Shown here piece by piece: positions 1 through 6,040 of a stretch of DNA of 7,171 bases; positions within the stretch are counted from its first letter, which is position 1; each line of letters begins with the position of its first letter. The position numbers and the translations under genes were made by a program. The stretch covers positions 1 through 7,171 of the forward strand of contig JAPOOT010000310.1 in the NCBI GenBank assembly GCA_026713285.1, written 5' to 3'. Origin of the DNA: Gemmatimonadota bacterium (lineage in GTDB: Bacteria; JAAXHH01). The notes beneath the pieces were generated by a model. It was not told the DNA's origin. It saw nothing but the letters and a program-made list of their open reading frames with translations, and ran no database searches.

Positions 1-422
1 ATCTTGAACTTCGTGGGTATGGCCCGGTCAGGGTCGGCAAGTACGGGGAAGGAAAGCGCTTCCCGGGTGACTTTCGACTTGGCGACGAAATCCCTGGTCT
101 GTTCGAGATCTTCGGGATTGATGAAGAGTAGTTCCGTGTCCAGTTCTGCTATGCGTTCGTAGTCGAATTGCAACTGCCCCAGTTGCCGTAAGCAAAGGGG
201 TCACCAGTAACCGATCCAGCCACGGTCGACGACCACCAGGAGGTTCTTGCTGCCCTTGTAATCGGCGAAGTTGACCGTCTCACCGTTTACGTCCTGCAGG
301 CTGTATTCCGGCGCGGGCTGGCCTACCCTCGGAGCCAGGTTTCTGGGTTGGGCGTCGGCGGTTTCCGCCACCAGGCCGACCAGCGCCAGGGCGAAGCACC
401 ACCGCGCTAATGCACGTACCAT
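1..422 (-). CDS. Exported AhpC/TSA-type redoxin, probable selenoprotein with UxxC active site (3' end beyond window)
   Basis: Thioredoxin-fold peroxiredoxin-like thiol oxidoreductase, partial: 140 codons are visible and the C-terminus lies beyond position 1. Seen: residues 1-24 form a signal peptide (MVRALARW, hydrophobic ALALVGLV, cleavage probably after ADA), so the mature protein should act in the periplasm. Residues 34-65 carry the redoxin opening (GQPAPEYSLQDVNG, then LLVVVDRG). Codon 74 is an in-frame TGA placed in GYW-TGA-PLC, where relatives have W-C-P-x-C. After it, 66 stop-free codons continue as redoxin sequence (RQLGQLQFDYERI, ELLFINPEDLEQ, FPVLADPDRAIPTKF). That stretch holds no in-frame ATG, so it is unlikely to be a separate gene. 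The start at 422 is chosen for an AGGAGG 6 nt upstream; a longer ATG start at 467 would add a charged extension before the signal peptide. Selenocysteine decoding is inferred from the TGA position and the downstream hairpin. The alternatives are a nonsense mutation or a sequencing error at the Cys codon. Confidence 0.85.
170..186 (-). promoter_or_regulatory. Candidate bacterial SECIS hairpin
   Basis: In the mRNA, GCAACUG (186-180) pairs perfectly with CAGUUGC (176-170) around a GGG loop (179-177). The loop begins 21 nt after the UGA. Known bacterial SECIS elements have a small apical loop with a G in its first positions, about 16-37 nt downstream of UGA, and this one fits both rules. It lies inside the coding region, as expected for SelB-dependent insertion in bacteria. 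A competing fold exists: CCCC (200-197) with GGGG (180-177), plus UUGC (195-192) with GCAA (186-183). That places the loop only 9 nt after the UGA and lacks the loop G, so it is less SECIS-like. Confidence 0.7.
201..203 (-). other. Probable selenocysteine codon (UGA) at the redox-active position
   Basis: TGA is codon 74 of the redoxin frame, between TGG (Trp) and CCC-CTT-TGC (Pro-Leu-Cys). In the AhpC/TSA and thioredoxin families this slot holds the attacking cysteine of W-C-P-x-C, and the resolving Cys77 is intact. The following base is C, the same context as the UGA in E. coli fdhF. The frame stays open on both sides. Recoding as Sec is an inference; the selA/B/C/D genes are not in this window. 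Confidence 0.82.
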
Positions 423-428
423 AGTCTT

Positions 429-434
429 CCTCCT
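429..434 (-). promoter_or_regulatory. Shine-Dalgarno of the redoxin gene
   Basis: The mRNA reads AGGAGG, then 6 nt, then ATG at 422. This near-perfect anti-16S match fixes the start at 422 rather than at the ATG at 467, which has no such site. A small hairpin (GGAAG-GAUGA-CUUCC, 454-440) sits just upstream and leaves the site accessible. Confidence 0.8.
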
Positions 435-490
435 CGATTGGAAGTCATCCTTCCCGTTTCTATGCAATTCGCTTGCGTTTTGTTCCCTTT

Positions 491-519
491 AATATAACCT
501 ACCCCGGTACGCCTGTGAA
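491..519 (-). promoter_or_regulatory. Sigma70-type promoter for the redoxin gene
   Basis: On the minus strand, TTCACA (519-514) matches the -35 consensus at 5 of 6 positions. A 17-nt spacer follows, then TATATT (496-491), also 5 of 6 to the -10 consensus. The expected transcription start near 484 would give a 5' leader of about 60 nt ending at the strong ribosome site. The overlapping plus-strand TATAAC (493-498) could be a -10 for the divergent isomerase gene, but no good -35 was found at proper spacing. Confidence 0.55.
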
Positions 520-555
520 CTTCATTTTTTAATGATACGCTGCATTGTGAAGGAT

Positions 556-564
556 AGGGAGGAG
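556..564 (+). promoter_or_regulatory. Shine-Dalgarno of the sugar isomerase gene
   Basis: AGGGAGGAG lies 9 nt before the ATG at 574. It selects that start over the upstream in-frame ATG at 532, which would add 14 residues unrelated to the family and has only T-rich sequence before it. Confidence 0.75.
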
Positions 565-573
565 CCGTTTTCC

Positions 574-1365
574 ATGACACCGGGCATAACCCAACTCTGT
601 CTCGGCCGCCAGGATCTTGAAGAGGATCTTTCCAGGGCCCGTAGCCTGGGCTATGAGGCCATCGAACTGGTGTTTTCCGATGAGGGATCGCCAAACATAG
701 ACGCTTCGACGCCGGAAATCTCCGCGGTCGCCGAAGCCTGCCGTAGACACGGACTCGAACTGTGTTCCATGATCGCCATCAGGAAAGATGCCGGTTCCCT
801 GCTATCGCCGTCCGCGGCCGAACGGGCGAAGCGGGTGGCCATCCTCGAGCGGGGCTTTGAAATTGCCGAGATCCTTGGTGTGGACGCCCTGCTCCTGCAT
901 CCCGGGGCACTTGACCCCAAGAGCTCATATGGCACGACCTGGGACAACTTCCGCGACGCCCTTCGCGATCTCGCCCCCTCAGCGGAGCGCCACGGTACCC
1001 GCATCGGCATCGAGAATGTGTGGAACCAGTTCATGCTGAGTCCCCGGGAAGCCCGTCAACTCGTCGACGAGGTCGGGTCGTCCGCCGTCGGGATCTACCT
1101 GGACACAGCCAACATGATCCTCTACGGCTACCCGGACATGTGGATCAAGGAACTGGGCCGCCGGATCTTCAAGGTGCACGTGAAGGATTTCCGCCGTGGG
1201 GAAGGCGCCTGGGTCCAGCTGATGGACGGCGACACGGACTGGCCGGCGGTCATGGCCGAATTGCGCGGCATCGGATTCGACGGCGCCCTGGTGAGCGAAG
1301 TCGGCGGCGAAGATGCCGCCATGCGGGTAACCGCCGAGCGCATCAGGCGGATCATCGCCCTGTAG
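574..1365 (+). CDS. Sugar phosphate isomerase/epimerase (xylose isomerase-like TIM barrel)
   Basis: A 263-residue cytoplasmic protein of the AP-endonuclease-2/xylose-isomerase-like superfamily, whose members interconvert ketoses or epimerise sugars using a divalent metal. Seen: the barrel starts at GITQLCLG and YEAIELVF (27-34). The four likely metal ligands are Glu147 (IGIENVW), Asp177 (YLDTAN), His202 (KVHVKD) and Glu242 (VSEVGG), in the order and approximate spacing of the tagatose/psicose 3-epimerase group. LLLHPG (106-111) is the usual beta-strand before the active site. The length is typical. After Asp177 the common G-H is replaced by T-A-N, so the substrate may differ from that of characterised epimerases. 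The gene stands alone on the plus strand, divergent from the redoxin and convergent with the lytic transglycosylase. The fold call is firm; the exact substrate cannot be read from sequence. Confidence 0.9.
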   Translation: MTPGITQLCLGRQDLEEDLSRARSLGYEAIELVFSDEGSPNIDASTPEISAVAEACRRHGLELCSMIAIRKDAGSLLSPSAAERAKRVAILERGFEIAEILGVDALLLHPGALDPKSSYGTTWDNFRDALRDLAPSAERHGTRIGIENVWNQFMLSPREARQLVDEVGSSAVGIYLDTANMILYGYPDMWIKELGRRIFKVHVKDFRRGEGAWVQLMDGDTDWPAVMAELRGIGFDGALVSEVGGEDAAMRVTAERIRRIIAL

Positions 1366-1368
1366 GAC

Positions 1369-1470
1369 ATGCGCTCCCCGGACCTCGAATTTCTCACCGT
1401 CCAGACCAGCTGGCTTCTCATCCTCACCACACTTCTGGCGGCAGACAGCCATCAGGGGGCCGATGATTGA
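1369..1470 (+). CDS. Possible 33-residue single-span membrane peptide
   Basis: A short frame starts 3 nt after the isomerase stop and encodes MRSPDLEFL, a hydrophobic stretch (SWLLILTTLLAA, residues 14-25) and a polar tail ending in GADD. An AGGA lies 2 nt before the ATG, closer than ideal, though translational coupling to the upstream stop is possible. It occupies most of the 112-nt gap before the convergent transglycosylase. No homology is recognised, and it could be chance in GC-rich DNA. Confidence 0.2.
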   Translation: MRSPDLEFLTVQTSWLLILTTLLAADSHQGADD

Positions 1471-1477
1471 GCCGTCG

Positions 1478-2473
1478 TCACCGCCTCGCCCAGACGGCTT
1501 CCGCGTACTTGATTACACCGTTTACGTAGGAGTCTATGGGGTTGTAACTGAAGATGGCCTTTCGTCGCGCGGCGTCGGCTGCACCGTATTTACCTCGTTC
1601 ATTGAGGTATTTCGCGACGCTCATGATGGCGTCCGGCCACGAATGGAGATTGATCGTGCCGTCTCCATCACCGTCGGCCGCATGAGGCATGCTGGCCGGC
1701 ATGAACTGCGGGTATCCGATGGCGCCGGCCCATGACCCGTGGAGGGACAGCGGGTCGACACCCGTCGCCTTGCTGTGGCGTAGAAGCGCCACCAGGTTGC
1801 CTACGCACCGTCTACGTATCTTGGCAAAGCGTTCTTCCTGTTTCTTTGCTACCTCGGCGGAGGCCAGCGGATCAGCTTCGCCCTGCGCCGTAATCCGGCG
1901 GACCGCTGCCTGCTGCGCTTCTTCCATGTACAGCAACTGGGCGATCAGGACGTTGAACACGCGGTAGTTGCCCGTGAACTCTCCCAGGCCCGATTCCCAC
2001 ATCAGAATAGACACGATATCCTTCCGGGCAACGCCGTATTTCTGTTCCGCCGCGTCCAGCAGGTCCTTCTTTTCTTCGAGAAAATCAACACCGCGCTTCA
2101 CCCGCTTTTCAGTCAGAAACACGCGAGAGAAATCCTCGTGGGCCTTGTTCTGAATCGCGACGCTGCGGGGCGTGGCTACCTTGATCAACTGGGACGCGTA
2201 GACTTCACGGCTTTCGGGGCGGTCGAACAAGGCCAGGAATTCCGCCTCGGATACCGGCTGACCGCCGCCCTGGGTGGACGCCAGGTGCTTGACGAGGTCC
2301 GGCAGGTAGGACGCTGCAGGATGGTTGCGCGGCAGGTCGACGATTGCCGATTTCTGAATCTCCCAAGACTGGGGAGGCTCCATGGCCGCGACGGCGGCCG
2401 GCCGAACAAGGAACGACGATACCAGGACAGCTAAGGCAACAGACCAGATTTTCATTCTGAATGGACCTTTCAT
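1478..2473 (-). CDS. Periplasmic lytic murein transglycosylase, MltB/GH103 (SLT_2) family
   Basis: 331 residues. The enzyme family cleaves the MurNAc-GlcNAc bond of peptidoglycan with 1,6-anhydro product formation, for wall turnover. Seen: a signal peptide (residues 7-30, MKIWSVALAVL to AAVAA) without a lipobox Cys, so it is probably soluble rather than a lipoprotein like E. coli MltB. The probable catalytic Glu160 lies in SILMWESGLGEFTG. The family hallmark GSWAGAIGYPQFMPAS is at 246-261. An acidic DGDGDG loop at 267-272 is followed by SWPDAIMSVAKYL. The C-terminal SYNPIDSYVNGVIKYAEAV matches the family ending. The N-terminal region (about 35-130) has no recognised domain. The start could be the ATG at 2473 or the second Met at 2455; the latter gives a cleaner signal peptide with AAGG 10 nt upstream. 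It is separated by 172 nt from the upstream propeller gene and has its own candidate promoter. Confidence 0.9.
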   Translation of the reverse strand: MKGPFRMKIWSVALAVLVSSFLVRPAAVAAMEPPQSWEIQKSAIVDLPRNHPAASYLPDLVKHLASTQGGGQPVSEAEFLALFDRPESREVYASQLIKVATPRSVAIQNKAHEDFSRVFLTEKRVKRGVDFLEEKKDLLDAAEQKYGVARKDIVSILMWESGLGEFTGNYRVFNVLIAQLLYMEEAQQAAVRRITAQGEADPLASAEVAKKQEERFAKIRRRCVGNLVALLRHSKATGVDPLSLHGSWAGAIGYPQFMPASMPHAADGDGDGTINLHSWPDAIMSVAKYLNERGKYGAADAARRKAIFSYNPIDSYVNGVIKYAEAVWARR

Positions 2474-2520
2474 GATTCGGGTTCCCGTGGCGTTAAGTCC
2501 GTATCAGATATAACTCCTTT

Positions 2521-2550
2521 TATTTACCGGGTTCGGACCGGGTCTGTCAA
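2521..2550 (-). promoter_or_regulatory. Candidate promoter for the lytic transglycosylase gene
   Basis: On the minus strand a perfect TTGACA (2550-2545) is followed by an 18-nt spacer and TAAATA (2526-2521), a weak -10 (3 of 6). It lies in an AT-richer gap about 50 nt before the ATG at 2473. The gap from 2474 to 2645 shows no other gene and no convincing terminator hairpin for the upstream propeller gene. Confidence 0.35.
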
Positions 2551-2645
2551 GGTCATTATGATTCGACGTTGGATCGATTCATAAGTATCCGTTTTATTTC
2601 ATATTTACGTTTTAAACCTGGTTCGTTAAACTCCCGTATGCGACC

Positions 2646-4478
2646 TCAGAAAACCAGTTTTTTCAACTCGTGCTTCTTCGTGAAGTAGACCCCGTCCCGG
2701 TCCATCGGACCGGTAGTCTGGAATGCGGCCGGTTCTTCGTGAACCGTGGTCACTACGCCTGCGTCGGGATCGAAACGGTAGAAGCATCCGGTTGTGAATC
2801 CGTAAACGCCGCCATCCGGTCCGACTTGAACTCCGCCGTCCAGGGCCCGCCCGCCGGGCAGCGTAACGAGATGGGCAAACCTGCGGCCGGCCGGATCGAA
2901 AACGAATATGAGTGATTCCGCTCCTGTATGGACCGTCCCGCACAGTAGGCCGCCGTCAATGACCGCCAGCGCGTTGACCGACGTAACCGCAACCGGAAGC
3001 CGGCCTTCCCACACCTTTTCCTCCGCCGCGTAGTCCCAGAGGAACAACGACGCCTGGTCTACCCGGGGCTGCGTTCCCGAACCGCCCTGAATCGTCGTCC
3101 CGACGGCCAGGAGACCATGGGATTCCAGCCATGCCAGCGCCCAGCAACTGGCTTCCCCGGCAATATCCCGATAGGTTCCGAATTTCTCTGTGGCCGGATC
3201 GTACCAGGACAGCGGCCCGCCCCACATGCCGTAGTCCGGTACGGAGGCCGTCCACACACGGCCCAGGGGACCGGCGACCATGGAGCGTGGACGATAGGAG
3301 ATCTCGTCCATGCGGCCGAGTTCACGGGGGTTGCTGCCGGCTTCCTCGCCGAAGTCATAGGGCCGGGAAGGATCGTAAACGGACAGGTTGGCGCCGGGAT
3401 AGGAGCAGATGTAGAGTTTTCCGTCCATGTTGGCCATGGAATAGGCTTCCCCGGCCGCGGTGGTGCACATGCCCAGGTCGTCCATAGCCTGCGACGAAGG
3501 ATCGAAGCGAAACAGGTGCAGGGGCAGGATGCTCGAGCCGTAGATGTTGTCGTCGGGGCCGCGCTGCACCAGGAAGATCTCGCTGCCCGCGGACTCGTAG
3601 GTAACGGGAATCGTACGTGTCGTACCTGAATCCGGATGGGAAATGGCCAATTCGTGAAACATCTGCGTCGCCCGGTCCGCGAAGTCGGCCGTGGAACCGT
3701 CGGACAGGGCCGGGGGCGGCGCCAGTTCGGGAAGGTCATCCACAGGCTCGGCTTCGAAACCGACCAGTCTGAAATCTCCCCCGGTCGACCGGATGTAGAG
3801 TTGCCCGTCGGCAGCCCGGTACAGCGTTAGAGACCCGCCATCCTCCGTGACCACTACGGGTCCCACGGTCCTGCGCTCGCCCGACTCCGGATGGTAGACT
3901 ACCACGTGCGGGCGGGTCACCCTGATGTAGCATGCGATCGTGCCCCCGGCGCCAACGTAGGGATAACAGTACATGTCGGTCTCGTCCATCCGTCCGTGCC
4001 GGACGAACTCACCGGTCCCCGGATCGTAGCTCGTCAGGCCGGCCGATCCGTAGCAACCGATCCAGATCACGCCGTTGTCGTCCTCGTCCATGTTGCAGGG
4101 GAAGGTGTCGTTTGGGAGATTAATGGCTCCGAGGTCATCCAACTGCTCAGAAGCCGGATCGTACCGATACAGGTGCCCGGCATAGGCCGCGCCGATGTAG
4201 ACGCGGCCGTCGCGGGTGCGGAGGGCGCCCGTGGGGAAATTGGCTGTGGGATCGGTCGAGGTCGCCTGGGACGTCGCGCCGGTGTCGGGGTTGATTTTGA
4301 CGACGGTGAATCCCGCCGCCTGCTGTCCCATAACGGCAACCAGGCAGTCCCGGCCTTCACCGTCCTTGGTGGGGAAGACGCGGACCCAGTTGACGCTGCG
4401 GACCGGAATACCGATGGTCTGGATCGATGTGATGGTTTTATCCTTTCTGGTTTTCTTTCCGGTCACGGCGCGCCTCAT
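2646..4478 (-). CDS. Cytoplasmic beta-propeller protein with about 12 YDP-type blades
   Basis: A 610-residue protein of unknown function built from repeated blades. Each has a pattern like D-G-x-(V/L)-Y-(I/x)-G, about 10 residues, then (L/F)-x-x-(Y/F)-D-P, an acidic or polar turn, and often a closing LG or G-(R/M). Clear examples: GRVYIGAAYAGHLYRYDP, GVIWIGCYGSAGLTSYDP, DDNIYGSS with LFRFDPSSQ, GKLYICSYPGANLSVYDP, GRVWTASV with LSWYDP, GVYGFTTGCFYRFDPDAG. About 12 units suggest two fused propellers or one large one. There is no signal peptide or membrane segment, so it is probably cytoplasmic, unlike many YVTN/NHL-type propellers. It overlaps the upstream dehydrogenase gene, implying coupled translation and a shared pathway, perhaps as a lactonase-like enzyme or binding scaffold (inference). 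The start is uncertain: the ATG at 4478 has no ribosome site, the GTG at 4466 has GAGG 6 nt upstream, and an ATC at 4433 has AGAAAGGA just before it. Confidence 0.8.
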   Translation of the reverse strand: MRRAVTGKKTRKDKTITSIQTIGIPVRSVNWVRVFPTKDGEGRDCLVAVMGQQAAGFTVVKINPDTGATSQATSTDPTANFPTGALRTRDGRVYIGAAYAGHLYRYDPASEQLDDLGAINLPNDTFPCNMDEDDNGVIWIGCYGSAGLTSYDPGTGEFVRHGRMDETDMYCYPYVGAGGTIACYIRVTRPHVVVYHPESGERRTVGPVVVTEDGGSLTLYRAADGQLYIRSTGGDFRLVGFEAEPVDDLPELAPPPALSDGSTADFADRATQMFHELAISHPDSGTTRTIPVTYESAGSEIFLVQRGPDDNIYGSSILPLHLFRFDPSSQAMDDLGMCTTAAGEAYSMANMDGKLYICSYPGANLSVYDPSRPYDFGEEAGSNPRELGRMDEISYRPRSMVAGPLGRVWTASVPDYGMWGGPLSWYDPATEKFGTYRDIAGEASCWALAWLESHGLLAVGTTIQGGSGTQPRVDQASLFLWDYAAEEKVWEGRLPVAVTSVNALAVIDGGLLCGTVHTGAESLIFVFDPAGRRFAHLVTLPGGRALDGGVQVGPDGGVYGFTTGCFYRFDPDAGVVTTVHEEPAAFQTTGPMDRDGVYFTKKHELKKLVF

Positions 4479-5340
4479 CCGCGAAGATGGCCACCGTTTC
4501 CTCCAGGGTGCGGTTGCGGTCCACGGTCTCGGGCCGTTCGTGGCCGATGGGGCTTTCGGCGATTAGGCGGAAAATGTGTTCCGCGCCTTTGTGAAAACCG
4601 GGCGATACCCCGGCCTGGTCGTAAGTCGCCGCGATCTCCTGCATTTCGCCGATCCACCGGAAGGCCTTGGCCGACAGGCTGCGGACACCGTCCATCGCCT
4701 TGAGCCGCTGTGACTGGCTTTCGGCAAATTCCGCCAGCAATTCCTCACCCAGGCCCATGACCTCGGCCGCGGTCAGCGCGGCGGCATGGAGGGCGGATGT
4801 CCCCTTGGTGACCGAGGCGTAGCACATCTTGATACCCGACGCCCTGCCCACTTCGCCGCCCAGCGTCCGGACGAGGATGCCGTGACCGTCGAATCCGGAC
4901 AGCATCTCCTCGTGGGGACCCGAAGCATAGAAACGGGTCTTTTCGCGGCCGCCCGGGGGCCCACCGATGATGCCCGCGTCGATGAAGCGCCCTCCAGCGC
5001 CGGTGATGACCACGTCGATCTCCCTCGCCGAATCCGGCGAGATGGCGTTGCAGTCGGCGTAGGCCGGCGAGGATCCGGTCCGCTTCATAACGTCCGCCAC
5101 CTGAAGGGCGAGCGCATGGGCCTGGTCAGGTACCAGAATGGCGAGGATCAGATCGGATTCCCGTACCAGTTCATCCAGGTCCGGTACGTCCCGGATACCC
5201 GCGGCTGCCGTCAGCGTACGGGTCCTTTCGCTTCGGCCCGTCAGACAGGTGGCCACGTCATATCCGCCCGCAATGAGGCATCTCCCCACGGAATGGCCCA
5301 TCTCCCCGGGGCTCAGAATGGCGATTCGGTGCGTTTTCAT
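4438..5340 (-). CDS. NAD(P)-dependent beta-hydroxyacid dehydrogenase-like protein with DUF1932-type C-terminus
   Basis: 300 residues. Proteins of the 6-phosphogluconate/3-hydroxyisobutyrate dehydrogenase superfamily oxidise beta-hydroxy acids with NAD(P)+. Seen: an N-terminal Rossmann fold with the dinucleotide loop SPGEMGHSVG (10-19, GxMGxxxG); strand LILAILVPD (64-72); a substrate-loop equivalent ADCNAISP (95-102); the family segment FIDAGIIGGPPGG (119-131); and the likely catalytic Lys171 in GIKMCYASVTKG. The helical C-terminus (about 190-265) resembles the DUF1932 domain found in this subfamily. The last 20 residues are highly charged. GGGAG 6 nt before the ATG at 5340 supports the start. 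It lies 32 nt downstream of the methyltransferase and overlaps the propeller gene. The substrate is unknown; the fold and cofactor assignment are strong. Confidence 0.87.
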   Translation of the reverse strand: MKTHRIAILSPGEMGHSVGRCLIAGGYDVATCLTGRSERTRTLTAAAGIRDVPDLDELVRESDLILAILVPDQAHALALQVADVMKRTGSSPAYADCNAISPDSAREIDVVITGAGGRFIDAGIIGGPPGGREKTRFYASGPHEEMLSGFDGHGILVRTLGGEVGRASGIKMCYASVTKGTSALHAAALTAAEVMGLGEELLAEFAESQSQRLKAMDGVRSLSAKAFRWIGEMQEIAATYDQAGVSPGFHKGAEHIFRLIAESPIGHERPETVDRNRTLEETVAIFADEARRDRKENQKG

Positions 5341-5346
5341 CCTCGT

Positions 5347-5351
5347 CTCCC
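5347..5351 (-). promoter_or_regulatory. Shine-Dalgarno of the dehydrogenase gene
   Basis: GGGAG with a 6-nt spacing to the ATG at 5340 on the minus strand. It sits in the 32-nt gap after the methyltransferase stop. Two GTGTCAG copies on the plus strand, at 5358-5364 and 5370-5376, flank the gap and have no evident role. Confidence 0.7.
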
Positions 5352-5372
5352 TGCCGGGTGTCAGTTTGAGTG

Positions 5373-5990
5373 TCAGGTCTGAGTCCGTCTGGCCACCATG
5401 CGCCGGATCACGCGGTGGCCTTCATCGATGTCTTCTTCGTGCAGCACGGAGAATCGGCCGGCGGGCAGCCGGGCAGCCGGTTCGCCTTCCTTGAAGCACC
5501 AGTCCGGATTCTGCGATGGCCGGTAGCGCAGATGGTCCAGGGTGAAGCCCTGCCAGGCGATGAGCCCGCCATCGGCGACCACGGGCCAGGCGTAGTCGAA
5601 GACCGCCTCCTCCCAGTACATCACGCAGATTACGAGCGCGAATTTCCGGTCAGCGGGCGGACGCCAGGCATTCAGGTCCGCTTCCACACAGGTCAGCCTG
5701 GACCCGTGGCCCTGCTCCGCGGCCGCCGTACGAAGCCGGTCCAGGGCCACGTTCGAAATGTCGACGGCAAGCACCTCCCGTCCGGCTTCGGCCTGGACCA
5801 GCGCCTGGGCCGACATGCCGCAGGCGAGTTCCAATACGGGGCCTTCCGGATATCCCAGCGTGGCCGCCTGTTCGTACAGCGGGCACGATTCTCGCGGCGC
5901 AATGCGCTTCGGATCCCGGTATCGCGCGTTCCACTTCAGCCGGTCGGGATGGTCTTCGAAGCGTTGCGTGCGGGGCTCCGTGTTCTTCAA
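5373..5990 (-). CDS. Class I SAM-dependent methyltransferase (TehB-like), TTG start proposed
   Basis: About 205 residues from the proposed TTG. Seen: a RLKWNARYRDP opening (17-27) typical of TehB/thiopurine-type small methyltransferases; SAM motif I VLELACGMS (52-60); the ribose-binding acidic residue Asp77 in VLAVDIS; the adenine-contact region CVEADLNAW (101-109); and the catalytic-face strand FALVICVMYW. The C-terminal strands GLIAWQGFTL and FSVLHEEDI follow. The substrate could be a small thiol, tellurite-like ion or metabolite; nothing decides this. No ATG or GTG exists between the upstream gene's stop and the domain. The TTG at 5990 has GGAAG 10 nt upstream and gives a natural N-terminus. 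The longer ATG frame to 6272 only reads through the coding region of the deacylase and is rejected. It lies 50 nt downstream of the M14 gene, probably in the same operon. Confidence 0.83.
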   Translation of the reverse strand: MKNTEPRTQRFEDHPDRLKWNARYRDPKRIAPRESCPLYEQAATLGYPEGPVLELACGMSAQALVQAEAGREVLAVDISNVALDRLRTAAAEQGHGSRLTCVEADLNAWRPPADRKFALVICVMYWEEAVFDYAWPVVADGGLIAWQGFTLDHLRYRPSQNPDWCFKEGEPAARLPAGRFSVLHEEDIDEGHRVIRRMVARRTQT

Positions 5991-6040
5991 AGCGAAAGTG
6001 CTTCCGTTTGCTGATCGAACCGGGACGATTATGAAGGAAT

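Noticed and set aside
201..203. TGA as a pseudogene-making nonsense mutation or sequencing error
   Set aside because: Not fully excluded, but a random stop would rarely fall exactly on the catalytic Cys with a SECIS-like hairpin at the correct distance; the rest of the frame is undamaged.
201..467. Independent short protein of 88 residues ending at the TGA
   Set aside because: The frame ends in the middle of the redoxin active site and continues with matching redoxin sequence. The first 15 residues before Met at 422 are not preceded by a ribosome site.
979..1452. 157-residue minus-strand open frame opposite the isomerase
   Set aside because: It is a shadow of the isomerase with no family features and no ribosome site considered convincing.
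1366..1477. Bidirectional terminator between the convergent genes
   Set aside because: No GC-rich hairpin followed by a T-run was found on either strand; only weak 3-bp pairings were seen.
3193..4165. Identical GCCGGATCGTACC words at 3193-3205 and 4153-4165 as a mobile or regulatory repeat
   Set aside because: Both encode the recurring YDPA turn of propeller blades on the minus strand, so they follow from the protein repeat.
3891..4703. 270-residue plus-strand open frame
   Set aside because: It is antisense to the propeller and dehydrogenase genes. Its translation is low-complexity and rich in R, G and V with no recognisable domain, typical of a GC-rich shadow frame.
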